The notes: generated from the sequence alone by a model not told the origin. Positions 10,853-21,182 are shown, counted from the first letter of the stretch. The stretch: DNA of 64,000 nucleotides from Pegoplata infirma (GCA_963921195.1 OY992540.1:8297266-8361265); one strand, 5' to 3'. Translations and numbers: made by a program.

Positions 10853-12621
10853 CACGGTGAGCCTCAGCGATGTTCAGGTTGAACTTTAGTGTCGACGAAA
10901 AGTGTAAGCGCAGTTCGATTTCTACATGAATAAATGTCACAAAACTGTTAACAGCGAAATCGTAGCTGATCGCATTCGCGAGATATCGCGAAATTAGTGT
11001 TTTTGTATTTTCTAAAATTTTGACAATGAAGTTTTTTAAATATCTTCAAAAACTGGGTATGCAGTTTTAATTGTATTTATTTACATGTCACAACACAGTT
11101 AACGGCGAAATCATATCTTCTCAATTTCGCGAGAAATCGCGAAATTACTTTTTTGCTGTTTTTATTTTTGTTTTTATCTTCATATATGATTTTTTAAAAT
11201 TTCATAAAAACATGGTATTCAGTTTTACTTGTGGTTGATCAAAGGTCACACAGCTGTTGACATCAAAATTGTAGGTGCTTAATTTCGCGAGATATCGCGT
11301 AATTATATATATTTTTTTTTTTTTTATTATGTTTTAAACCCGGTTCTTTAGAAATGATAAAAAAAAGTGGTAAGCAGTTTGATTTGAACATGCTGGAAGA
11401 AATTAAAACTGCCCCCAAAAAAATTATAGCTGCTCACTTTCGCGAGAAATAGCGAAAAACAGCTTTTTGGGGGTATTTCTTGTTTTGATTAACAAAAGAA
11501 GTTTCTTTAACATTGTTGAAAAACACGAAATGCAGTTTGACTTGCTATTGATCAAAGGTCATAAGGCTGTTAACATTTAAATTCTAGCTGCTTAATTCTT
11601 TGAGATATCGCAAAAAAACTCGCTTATCTACTATTTATTCATTAATTTGTGTTATTTGTGGTCTGTAAAAACATATACTTCAATTAACGACAAAAATGTG
11701 GTATGCAGTTTGAATTCGAGGTTATTAGAGGTGACAAAACTGCAAGCATAAAAATTATAGACGATCAATTTCCCGAGAAATCGCAAAATTACTGTACGAG
11801 CTTTTATAATAAATTACTTTTTTTTCTTTGGTATCAAAAAAAAAAAAAAATAAGTAACGACAATTATATGATATGCAGTTTAAATTGCCCGTAACTGAAG
11901 GTGGTAAAACTGCTGAAATCTATATATTGACGCTAATTTTCGCGAAAAATCGCGAAAAATTTTTCAATTTTTTTTTTCATTTATTTTGTATTGTAATATT
12001 ATTAATTATATTAACTTTGCGATTCCTTAAAGAATTGACCACATAGGACTTTTGTGTTAGCAGTTTAATGTCTTTTTATCATGTACAAATAAAAATGCAT
12101 ACCACGTTTTTACACCATTTCAAAAGAACATGCAAAATTTAAAAATAAAAAAAAAAATAAAAAATATATAAATAATTCCGCGATATCTTGCGACAGTGTA
12201 CACCTACAACTTTGATGTCAACACCCTTATGACCTTCGATCACGTACACATTAAAGTGCATATCAGCTTTCCACAACATTTGAAAAAAACCTAGAAAAAG
12301 TTGAAAAACAAAAATTGACAAAAAAGTTATTTCGCGATTTCTCGCGAACTAAAGAAGATAGGATTTCGATGTTTACTGTTTTGTGACCTTAAAATAAGTA
12401 CAATGAAAACTGTATACTCAGTTTTTGAAAATATTTAAAAAACTTCAATATCAAAATTTTTTAAAATATAAAATCACTAATTTCGCGATATCTCGCGAAT
12501 GCGATCAGCTACGATTTCGCTGAAAACAGTTTTGTGACAAATAATCATGTAGAAATCGAACTGCATTTACACTTTTCGTCGACACTGAAGTTCAACCTGA
12601 ACATCGCTGAGGCTCACCGTG
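10853..12621. mobile_element. 1.77-kb TIR element with 4-bp TSD and internal dyad iterons, copy 1
   Basis: Ends are CACGGTGAGCCTCAGCGATG and its reverse complement, with inverted similarity running about 200 bp inward. TATA is duplicated at 10849-10852 and 12622-12625. Removal gives GACTATATAAGC, the sequence found uninterrupted in sister host copies (20147, 26001, 62961). The interior holds about ten near-palindromic boxes like TTTCGCGAGATATCGCGAAA, seven in one orientation and three reversed, embedded in imperfect units of about 150-170 bp that also carry TATGCAGTTTRA and AAGGTCAYA motifs. No transposase frame is present. CAC ends plus a 4-bp TSD would suit a Chapaev-type (CMC) element, but that is inference. 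Confidence 0.92.
10975..12500. repeat. Ten dyad boxes TTTCGCGAGATATCGCGAAA in tandem units
   Basis: Boxes lie near 10977, 11124, 11282, 11440, 11598, 11770, 11937 (direct set), then 12175, 12332 and 12480 (reversed set). The terminal boxes are the most symmetric. Inner ones have lost one half-site. Direct units are spaced about 148-172 bp, close to a nucleosome repeat. They could be transposase or replication-factor binding sites, or simply amplified ends. Confidence 0.9.
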
Positions 12622-13289
12622 TATATAAGCTAACGATTAACAAAAAAGAAAATGAGAATTACGTTTTCATTTTCTTAAAACCAAAAATTATAGCAACTTG
12701 GGTTTGTAACTTGAATAATAATTCACCCCGTGGTGAATAAAACAAATATTCACCAGCTGGTGAATAAAACGTAATATAATGATTTTGCATCAATATTTTT
12801 TTTCATGATTTTTTTTTTTTCATCAATATTTTTTTTTCATCAATATTTTCATCAATATTTTTTTTCATCAATACTTTTTTTTCATCAATATTTTTTTTTT
12901 TCATCAATATTTTTCTTTTCATCAATATTTTTTTTCATAAATATTTTTTTTTTATCAATATTTTTTTTTTTCAATATTTGTTTTCATCAATATTTTTTCT
13001 ATCAATATTTTTTTTTTATCAACATTTTTTTTTCATCAATATTTTTTTTTTCATATTTTTTTTTTCATCAATATTTTTTTTCATCAATATTTATTTTTTC
13101 ATCAATAATATTTTTTTCATCAAGATTTTTTTTTTTCATCAATATTTCTTTTCATCGATTTTTTTTTCATAAATATTTTTTATTTCATCCATATTTTTTT
13201 TTTCATAAACTTTTTTTTTTATCAACATTTTTTTTTTCATCAATAATTTTTTTTTCAACAATTTTTTTTTTTTCATCAATATTTTTTTT
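12622..13289 (+). mobile_element. CATCAA-array element copy 2, right part
   Basis: ATATAAGCTAACGATTAAC resumes the head. It is followed by CACCCCGTGGTGAATAA and CACCAGCTGGTGAATAA (12723-12770) and the array. The 3' block seen in other copies is replaced by a palindrome at 13290. Confidence 0.75.
12783..13289 (+). repeat. CATCAA-type minisatellite array
   Basis: About 35 units of CATCAATA plus a T run, with variants CATAAATA and TATCAATA. The 162-codon Phe/Ile/His/Ser frame across it is a direct translation of the repeat unit. Similar frames arise from every other array of this family in the window, so it is not a gene. Confidence 0.92.
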
Positions 13290-13446
13290 TTAAATGTTGT
13301 TTTTTTTTTTATTTTTAGTACCAAAAGGTACATAAAAATAAAATGTATTTATTCGGCCTTTATATATGTATAGGCCGAATAAATAGATTTTATTTTTATG
13401 TACCTTTTGGTACTAAAAATAACAAAAAAAAAAAAACAACATTTAA
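13290..13446. repeat. Near-perfect palindrome, 157 bp
   Basis: TTAAATGTTG, a T run and TTTTTAGTACCAAAAGGTAC on the left pair with GTACCTTTTGGTACTAAAAA, an A run and CAACATTTAA on the right. The centre is TTCGGCCTTTATATATGTATAGGCCGAA. The central hairpin resembles the TTCGGC/GCCGAA hairpin of the DINE-like elements, but DINE-specific flanks are missing. Confidence 0.85.
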
Positions 13447-13861
13447 CACAAAGTTTAGTACGACTTATCCTACCAACACTATTGTTTGGTTAGGTACTGT
13501 TGTTATTGTAAAATAACAGCAACACATATATTAATAATTACCGATGGTGATTTAGTATATACAATTTTTGCTTTAAAAGAGTTATTTTTGTTGGAAAACA
13601 GATTTCGGACCTTCATAATAGTATTTCTCAAATAACTTGTGAAATATATCAAATATTATGTCTGGTTTGATGTTTGATTGACCAACGATGATTCTCTAAA
13701 GTCTGCTGAAGATTCCTTAGTGGGGATGAAACTGATCAGTACAGACATACTATAAGATGAGTAACTTTTTTAAAGCAATAAATTAAAAATACTCTATTAT
13801 GACAATATCATATATAGAAATATTTTTGGGCCTCGAACTAGAATAAAACTCTAATCGAATA
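13447..13861. other. Unassigned A+T-rich DNA
   Basis: No repeat ends, arrays or coding content were recognised. Confidence 0.4.
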
Positions 13862-14030
13862 TATATTTTTTTTTATCAATATTTTTTTTCGTTAATATTT
13901 TTTTTTGGAGCCAAAAGACCGCACGAACCACCTTCTGGTTTGTGTGGGTACTTAAATTAAAGGTAATAAAAAAGTAAAATAAAGGGGGCTATCTCCCAGG
14001 GCCCTTCTAGGTCCATAAAACCGTCCTGAT
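13862..14030 (-). mobile_element. Array remnant and possible 3' end of a non-LTR element
   Basis: A few CATCAA-type units (13874-13900) abut TTTTTTTTTGGAGCCAAAAG. Read on the minus strand this is ...TTTTGGCTCC followed by an A run, matching the TTGGCTCC plus poly(A) end of the retrotransposon at 8664-8692. The upstream minus-strand sequence is not recognisably coding. Confidence 0.35.
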
Positions 14031-14278
14031 AAGATTTAAAAAATATTTTTTTTTTTTTTCAAAATTATTAAAAAGATTAAAAACTCCATAAATTAATTTA
14101 GTGGCTTCGCTAAGTAAAGTTTTTGCTGCGTATCAAGCCTTTTAACCGGTAATTTACTAAATTGCGAAATTATTGAACAGAAAGAAAGATAAAATGGATG
14201 TACGGGTTAATATATTTTTAAAATACATACAAAAAATATATATTTGAAATCGTGAGCAAATTACCTTTCATTTCATGG

Positions 14279-15307
14279 AAATGTCCAGCAAAAAAAAAAC
14301 ACGTGTACCGTAAACTTCTGAATAGCTTGTATGGATAGCCCTATATGGAACTTAGAAAATTTCGTTTTTGGTTTTTAAATTTTTCAATAACTGGGCTTAG
14401 GAGGCGTGGTGAAATATTGGAAAAATGGTCAAATTTGTGGCGAGTTGCCTTGATTAAATATTTATCACATTAAAACGGAATGCACCACAATCTTAAAAAT
14501 TTACATTCTTATACAATTTTGTATGGGCTATAAAAAATTTTTTTTGGAAAATTTTCAGAACCCCTTTTGAAATTTTCCATTTTTTAAAAAAGTCAATTTA
14601 TCAAAAATCCGGCCACTTTTTTTTCTCTTTTTTTAATTTTTTTTTAAGTTTAGATGTTTGTCCATCCACACAAAAAAAATCAGAAATCATTTTTCGTTTT
14701 TTTTCGAGAAAATCGCATTTGAATTTTAAATTTCATAACAATTTTGTAATTTGCTTGAATTTTCTTGTATTAACGTTGCGAATGAGTAATATTCATGCAA
14801 TTAATAATACTCATTCGCAACGCTTATACAAGAAAATACAAGCAAATTTCAAAATTTTTATGAAATTTAAAATTAAAATGCGATTTTCTCGAAAAAAAAA
14901 ACGAAAAATGCTTTTCTAATTTTTTTTTGTGTAGATGGACAGACATCTAAACTTAAAAAAAAAAAGAGAAAAAGTAGCCGGATTTTTGATAAATTGACTT
15001 TTTTAAAAAATGCAAAATTTCAGAACGGGTTCTTGTTAATTGGTTAATTTTCTTGTTAATTGTTAATTTTTGAGATTGTGGTGTATTCCGTTTTAATGTG
15101 ATAAATATTTAATCAAGGCAACTCGCCACAAATTTGACCATTTTTCCAATATTTGAACACGCCTTCTAAGCCCAGTTTTTAAAAATTAAAAAAACCAAAA
15201 TCTTTATTTTCTTAGTTCCATATAGGGCTATCCAAACAACCTATTCAGAAATTTACGGGACACATGTTTTTCTGTAGCGGTACATATGGTGTGGAATGCC
15301 TCATATA
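14279..15307. repeat. 1-kb palindromic element (family FB-1), copy 1
   Basis: Two arms of about 510 bp mirror each other: ATGTCCAGC...CACGTGTACCGTAAACTTCTG on the left against ATTTACGGGACACATG...GGTGTGGAATGCCTCATAT on the right. Internal landmarks are GTGGCGAGTTGCCTTGATTA, TTTTAATGTG and the central hairpin CGTTGCGAATGAGTAATATT (axis near 14797). Sister copies lie at 36998, 49418, 53818 and 59648. The left terminus is cut short here. No coding capacity, and arms differ by scattered substitutions. From 15308 to 15465 nothing is recognisable. Confidence 0.85.
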
Positions 15308-15465
15308 TACATGTTGGTGTGTGGGGCGTTTTTTTTTTTTTTGCTCAAGGGCTTCCACCGGGGCCCAACCCCCTAAAATTTTAATTTAGTTTATTTTTAG
15401 TTTAAATATGGAAGGTATATTTTTTTGCGAAAATATTAAAGTAAAGTGCACTTACCCAACTTTTT

Positions 15466-15507
15466 TATACCCTCCACTCAGTGATAGAGGGTATTAACCA
15501 ACTTTTT
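15466..15507 (+). repeat. Duplicated 5' hairpin of a DINE-like element
   Basis: ATACCCTCCACTCAGTGATAGAGGGTAT occurs twice, at 15468 and 15510, separated by TAACCAACTTTTTT. The first copy is a partial tandem duplication of the element's 5' end. Confidence 0.85.
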
Positions 15508-15642
15508 TATACCCTCCACTCAGTGATAGAGGGTATATATAAGTTTGTCATTCCGTTTGTAACACCTCGAAATATTGGTCTAGGACCCCATAAAGTATAT
15601 ATATTCATGATCCTCGATCGATTTTAAGACGATCTAGCGATG

Positions 15643-15691
15643 TCCGTCCGTCCGTCCGTCCGTCCGTCCGTCTGTCCGTCTGTCTGTCTGT
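15643..15691 (+). repeat. GTCC/GTCT tetranucleotide microsatellite
   Basis: Perfect GTCC units change to GTCTGTCC and then GTCT units. This is the internal microsatellite of the DINE-like element. Equivalents lie at 28800-28886, 29577-29628 (reverse) and 49915-49971. Confidence 0.95.
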
Positions 15692-15976
15692 TGAAAACAC
15701 GCTAACTTTTGAAAGACTTAACGGAGGCTCCTGAAGTTTGGCATATATGTTGGGCATTTACCTGGTCAGGTTGGTATTGCAATCCAGCGAAATCATTACA
15801 GTGGTTCAAAAGTTATGAGCAAAAGATTGAATTTCGGCAAGGGTTTTTCGTGAATTTTTGAGATAAAAAGCACTATAACTTTCGAAAAGCAATTCTGAGG
15901 ATACTGAAGCTTGGAATATATCTTTTGCGTTCCTCCAGCCTCGTTCGTATTGAATATCAGCCAAATCAGTCCAGTG

Positions 15977-17395
15977 CACTATAGGAAATTTTACCCTTTT
16001 TTTTGGCCAAAATTATTTACAGCCAAACGGCTGGACCGATTTGAATGCTTTTTTGGATTTGACTTTTGGAAGACTCTTTAGAGGGAGGGAGTGACTCTTA
16101 AAGTTTTTCATACACTCAAAAAAAAAAATAGTAAAGTTGCCTAAAAAATTAACTAATAATTAGTTCCAAACAGGGTTCCCGGGTTATAAGTTTCCGCATC
16201 TAAGATTTTTTAGATCCTTGATAGATTATCTGGTTTTCTAAACTGGTTTTACTATTTCTTTTTTTTTTTTTTTGAGTGTACACTAACTTTCGAAGATAAC
16301 AGTAGAAATTTATTTTAACAATTTTAAGAAGTGTCAAACAAAGCTACTTTTTAATTAGGATTTTATTCAAAAATTTGATTTTTGAGTTCCAAGTCGTCAA
16401 CTACATTTCAAAATGCCACTACGGGCAGCCGTAGATGAAGCAAGAGCTAGGGGCTCAACTTCCCTTTTTAGATCTATAGAGATTTCTGCTGTAACTCGTA
16501 TTTTTGTTCTAGCAGATTTTGACAAAAAAAAATAATTGCGGTCGCCCTGGTTTCGATTTAGTGTAGGCAGGCTGCGTTTCAAGTTTTCTTAGCCAAGTAT
16601 TGCCTTTAAGCCAAACAGCATGCTGTCTTTCAAAAATTTTCAAACTCCTACAACTTTTAATCCTTTTCATATTTATATTTGAACAAAATATTCTTAATTC
16701 CTCCTTTATATATTGTTTAAAGTTTTCGAAACAATCACTCTGAGCAATGTATGAAAAGAAATGGCCAGAAATAGCGGCTCCTTATCCACCTTTGTTTTAT
16801 TTCACTCACCATGTATTAAATAACTCTGAATTTGGCACTCAGTAGTCATCTGGAAAAATGCGTTTTTAAAAAAAGTTTGCACATATCCGACCTTGAAATT
16901 TTTTAAATTCGGAAGGTAATTGATTGTCCTAGAGAACTTTTATGGTTTTATAGCTAACATATGCTATCATTTTTTTTAAAGTCAAAATAAAATTCCAATT
17001 CATACTTCAATAAGTTCATCTTAAGGTCACTTAAATTTTTCCAATTAAATCGATCTAATAGATGAGTTCACCAACATTTCACTATTTATCATTAAAGTAC
17101 TCACCTTCGACATTATTTTCCATTTTATAGTTTTTAAAAACTATAAATTCTTAATATAAAAACTTTTGTTAGAAGCTATCACAAAATTCATTGCACTCAA
17201 TTGTTATTTTATAACTAATTAAGAAATTGCAAGAAAAACTAATGATAAAGTGACCGTACATCAATTCTGTCGAAAAATTGAGAAAGAATTGTTTACTTTG
17301 TTAAGTTTTTTTTATATTAATGTAAAAAAAAATAATGTTTGCAAAAATTGTAATTTTGACTTTTGGCCAAAAAATGGGTAAAATTTCCTATAGTG
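15977..17395. mobile_element. Transib-like non-autonomous TIR element, 1419 bp
   Basis: Perfect terminal repeats CACTATAGGAAATTTTACCC at both ends, with a GGCCAAAA block shared just inside, are flanked by CAGTG (15972-15976 and 17396-17400). Removal restores TCCAGTGGTTCAAAAGTTAT, equivalent to the uninterrupted 61262-61282. A 5-bp TSD of the CASTG type and a CAC-starting heptamer are reported features of Transib/RAG-like transposons, so I infer that class. No transposase frame exists. A 61-codon minus-strand frame at 16397-16582 is less A+T-rich than its surroundings but matches nothing I recognise. Confidence 0.8.
16113..16278. mobile_element. 166-bp mariner-type MITE (TA TSD), nested
   Basis: CACTCAAAAAAAAAAATAGT opens it and ACTATTT...TTTGAGTG closes it, with TA on both sides (16111-16112, 16279-16280). 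Ends and TSD match the larger MITEs at 33625-35449 and 34023-34889. No coding sequence. Confidence 0.85.
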
Positions 17396-17799
17396 CAGTG
17401 GTTCAAAAGTTATTAGCAAAACCGTGAATTTCAGATTAGCTTCATCTACAATTCACGTGTTGAAAACCCGTTAAACCGGTTTTAAAAACATTGGTAGGTC
17501 ACAAAAATATTTTACAACGTATTTTTGTCACTCAAAAATATTTTTATACCAAAACAAAAAAAAAATACACTCGAAAAAAATTTTACACTCAAAAAAAATT
17601 TTACACTCAAAAAAAAATTAGTAAATAATTTTTTTTTTTTTTTTAAAATTACTAAAAAAAATTTTTTTAAACAAAATAAAATATTTCTAATCAAAACTGT
17701 TATTTTTTTCACGTTAGAAAATTTATTATCACTTAAAATGTGCATTGTGGAGGGTATTCATAGATTCGGCCAAGTCGAATTTAACTTTTCTACTTGTTT

Positions 17800-18310
17800 T
17801 TTCATAAAATATTTTTTTCATCAATAATCTTTTTTCATTAAAAACTTTTTTTCATAAAAAACTTTTTTTATCGACAAACACAGACAAACAGATTGATGGA
17901 TTTCACTAAAATGTCTTAAAAACCTTTACGGATCAATAATATATAATCAAAATGGGGTCATCGAACGATATTTCGATGCGTTTTTCATGGAATGACAAAT
18001 TAATATAGCGTTTTTTTTTTTCTAGAAAAATTTTGCTTTGGAAAGATCACCTATTTATACAGTAAACCATTATCATGATTCAATGCAAACATGGTTTTGG
18101 CAATAGCACAACCTTCGCAGGCATTTTTTTTATCAATGAAAATTCCTTTCAATGGAAACATGAAAATTATTTAAATATTTCAAAAATTTGTTTAAAACGT
18201 TTTACGAATTTTTTATGAAATAAAAGAAAGTATTCATTGATTAAATGTCGCATAGCAGTAGGAAGTAAGGGAAACTTGCAGCTTTTAATTGAAAGTCTTT
18301 ATAAATTAAA
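17800..18310 (+). mobile_element. CATCAA-array element, 3' fragment
   Basis: A few degenerate CATCAA/CATAAA units (17805-17870) are followed by the 3' block: AATGGGGTCATCGAACGATATTTC, CATGGAATGACAAATTAATATAGCG, AAAGATCACCTATTTATACAG and later CCTTTCAATGGAAACATG...AGTAAGGGAAACTTGCA. It matches 8693-9010 and 10600-10740, joining blocks that are separated in those copies. Confidence 0.6.
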
Positions 18311-18830
18311 ATTTTTGGCGAGTCTCGTGTAACCGTCACTGACATTTTCTTTAATATACGTGATTGTTGTATTTATTTTATGGTTTTTACTTAGATTTTC
18401 CACACTTGTAGTTAGTAAAACCACGAAATAATATAAAACAGAGCGGGTTTTAGTAAATATAATCTTAATACTTTATTTTTTGTTTTAAATTTTGTATAAA
18501 GAGGTTAAACAAATTACAAAAACAAGATAGAAAAATACACTTAAATTTTTTTCTATTCTTAAATTTCACTTAATTTTCAAGCGCAAAGTTTTACCATATC
18601 CTTGAATTTTAATACATAAGTAAAACCACAAAATAATACAAAACATCGTGAATTTAAGTAAAAATATAAATAATCAATTACATTTCATTTTGAATTGTGT
18701 AAAAAAGTATACAAAAAAATCACAAAATAAATTCTTGCCACTCGTTTGTCGGTTGCAAACAGTCAAACAGTCAAACAAGACTTTAAAAAACTTGCTAACT
18801 GAATCTTACCATATGTATTTATCATTTCCC
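18311..18830. other. Unassigned A+T-rich DNA
   Basis: A weak direct repeat of about 200 bp is visible: AGTAAAACCACGAAATAATATAAAACA at 18414 and AGTAAAACCACAAAATAATACAAAACA at 18620, with similar following text. The 66-codon frame at 18648 overlaps the second unit and has no recognisable motif. Confidence 0.4.
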
Positions 18831-19035
18831 AGGTCTGGCTGGTGTTGAACTTTAGCAAAATCGGTTGACTTCAAAAAAATTATATGCTCAAAAATTACAA
18901 AAAAAAGTTTTTTTTTGCTCAAAATAATATATTTCTAATCAAAATTGTTTTTTTTTTCACTTTAAAAAAATTACTATCACTAAAAAGGGCTTTGTGGATG
19001 CTATTAATTGATTTGGCCAATTCGAAATTAATTTT
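18831..19035 (+). mobile_element. DINE-like subfamily A, decayed 3' fragment
   Basis: CCAGGTCTGGCTGGTGTTG...AAAATCGGTT, then ATATTTCTAATCAAAATTG and TTGTGGATGCTATTAATTGATTTGGCCAATTCGAA, resemble 17610-17785 with many substitutions. The hairpin has decayed. Confidence 0.5.
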
Positions 19036-19655
19036 AGTTAAAATATCCATTCCAGCAGAGAAATCTGTTTAAAGTTTGCTAATTTAAACAGAACATCGCT
19101 TTACCGATATTTTACATTACAAATATTGTTTTTATTATTTTTTTTTCAGTGTAATCATAACAATATTTTATGTCTTACCATCGGAAATAGTCAATTTATA
19201 TGTATAGCATACACTCAATATTTATGGATGTTAATAATTAACACAGAAACAAATAACTTAATTAGTATTTTAAATTCTACAAAAAAAAATATTTACAAAA
19301 AAAAAACCATTGTCATTGTTTTTAAAATATAGAACATAATGGCTCAATGAATGGTTATTGAATTATAATGGAAAATCAAATATGCAAAATATGCTTGTTT
19401 ATGAATAATTTTTTATATGATAAATAAAAAAAATTGATTGATTTTTAAATGGAATTTAATCCATGATAATTTTCAAGGATTATTGTATCATCAATACAAT
19501 AATCAAGGATTATTCTATTGAAAAAGCCATAACAAAATTAGAGTTTATTTGTATTTAAAAATAAAACAGGAAATTCGCTTATTGGAAAAATTTATAAATA
19601 TTTTTTTTAAGTTACAGTTCATTTAAGATTACAATAGTTTACAAATTGAAAAAAA
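19036..19655. other. Unassigned A+T-rich DNA
   Basis: No element ends or genes were found. An imperfect local repeat around AATAATCAAGGATTATT (19470-19516) can form a small hairpin. Confidence 0.35.
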
Positions 19656-19872
19656 AAAACACAAGTAGAAAAATTAAATTTGATTTGGTCGAATCTATGA
19701 AAACCCTCCACAATATGCTTTTTAAGTAATACTAAATTTTCTAACGTGAAAAAAATTTAACAATTTTGATTAGAAATATTTTATTTTGAGTAAAAACTAT
19801 TTTTTAAGAATTTTTGTAAAAAAAAAATTACTAATTTTTTTTTAGTGTAAAATTTTTTTGAGTGTCATTTTG
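19656..19872 (-). mobile_element. DINE-like subfamily A, 3' fragment
   Basis: CACAAGTAGAAAAATTAAATTTG...GAATCTATGAAAACCCTCCAC, then AATTTTCTAACGTGAAAAAA, TTTTGATTAGAAATATTTTA and an A/T tract ending TTTGAGTGTCATTT, is the reverse complement of 17575-17797. From 19873 to 20080 nothing further is recognisable. Confidence 0.7.
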
Positions 19873-20080
19873 GCATACTATGGAAAAACCCGGCGTTATT
19901 TTTTGCATTTTCGTAAAAAAAACATAATTTTTATTTAATATTATTTTTTATCGACCTTATATTCGATTTTTTATTTTTTCTTAGAATTATCTAAGGCAGG
20001 CTTTCAAGGTCACAGTTTAATGAAAAATAATAAGACTATAAATTCATAATTTTTCTCCTGCGACATTTCGTTGAGATTTT

Positions 20081-21115
20081 TAACATGATAATGTTTTTAG
20101 GCTGGTGTCTAATTTTAAAAAAGTTGCAGGACGCCACCTCAGTTTGACTATATAAGCTAATAATTAACGAAAAAGAAAACAAGAATTACTATTTTCATTT
20201 TCTTAAAACCAAAAATTTTAATAACTTGGGTTTGTAACTTGGATAATAAATCACCTCGTGGTGAATAAACCCGTTTTTTACCAGCTGGTGAATAAAAAGT
20301 AACATAATTATTTTTCAAAAAAAAAAAAGTTTTTCATAAATTTTTTTTTTCCATCAAATTTTTTTTTTCCATCAAAATTTTTTTTTCATCAAATTTTTTT
20401 TTCATCAAACTTTTGTTTTCATTAAATTTTTTTTTCATAAATTTTTTTTTCCATCAAATTTTTTTTTTCCATCAAAATTTTTTTTTCATCAAATTTTTTT
20501 TTCATCAAACTTTTGTTTTCATTAAATTTTTTTTTCATCAATTTTTTTTCATCAATTTTTTTTTTTATCATTTTTTTTATCAATTATTTTTTTTGTTTTC
20601 ATCAATTTTTTTTTTCAATCAATTTTTTTTCATCAAACTTTTTTTTCATAATTTTTTTTTTGTTTTTTATAATTTTTTTTCATCAATTATTTATTTTTCA
20701 TCATTTCAAATTTAACATAATTTTGTTTTTCGTGAAAAAAAAAATGTTTTTTACCAAAACTACTTTTTCACCAAGTCTAAGCATACAAATTTTCCATTTG
20801 TTTATCAAATGTACATAAAACATGTGAGAGTGTTATATTCTTTGGTGCCGAATCTTTTATACTCTCCAAAATGTAAAAACACTTTTTTGCACTTATTTTT
20901 GCACTCACTTACGAAATGTACAGCTCTTTTGGTTTTTTAATGGGGTCCTCGACTGATATTTCTATTCGTTTTGCATGGATTAGCAAAGTAATATAACATA
21001 AATTTTTTTTAAAAAAACTTTGCTTTGGCAAGTACACCCAAATCTTCCGCAAAACACTATCATGATTTAATGTTTGGGCAAGAGTACAAAATTCGCAGTC
21101 ATTTTTCAACTTCTT
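20081..21115 (+). mobile_element. CATCAA-array element copy 3, near complete
   Basis: Head AACATGATAATGTTTTTAGG...GGACGCCACCTCAGTTTGAC (20081-20149); paired dyads CACCTCGTGGTGAATAA and CCAGCTGGTGAATAAAA (20251-20298); array (20320-20706); then AACATAATTTTGTTTTTCGTG, CAAAACTACTTTTTCACCAAG, GCCGAATCTTTTATACTCTCC, TGGGGTCCTCGACTGATATT and GCAAGTACACCCAAATCTTC. The same block order occurs at 25934/30685-31800. This copy is the best reference for the family. No terminal inverted repeats or transposase are evident. Confidence 0.8.
20320..20706 (+). repeat. CATCAA-type minisatellite array
   Basis: Units CATCAAATTTTTTT and CATCAATTTTTTT, including one larger duplicated block (20340-20410 resembles 20440-20530). 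The Phe/Ile/His-rich frames across it are artefacts of the repeat. Confidence 0.9.
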
Positions 21116-21182
21116 CAGGGATTTTAAATTTTATTGAATCTGGCAACGTTATAAGAAATAAAGAACAATATTGTTTTAATAA

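Larger units (their letters stand above)
15508..17800 (+). mobile_element. INE-1/DINE-1-like element, subfamily A, split by a Transib-like element
   Basis: 5' hairpin TATACCCTCCACTC...AGAGGGTATA, then TTTGTCATTCCGTTTGTAAC, GACCCCATAAAGTATATATA, a GTCCGTCC/GTCTGTCTG tract (15643-15691), a body with GTTCAAAAGTTATGAGC, and the 3' end GGAGGGTATTCATAGATTCGGC...AATTTAAC...ACTTGTTTT. The plan matches nonautonomous Helentron/DINE repeats of flies. It is interrupted at 15977-17395 and has no coding sequence. Confidence 0.75.

Noticed and set aside
10975..12500. Restriction-modification or phage-type operator array
   Set aside because: The boxes are part of a TIR element present twice in eukaryotic repeat DNA, with no adjacent genes.
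12805..13293. 162-codon Phe/Ile/His/Ser frame
   Set aside because: It is a direct translation of the CATCAATATTTTTT minisatellite. Equivalent frames occur in every array of the family in all lengths.
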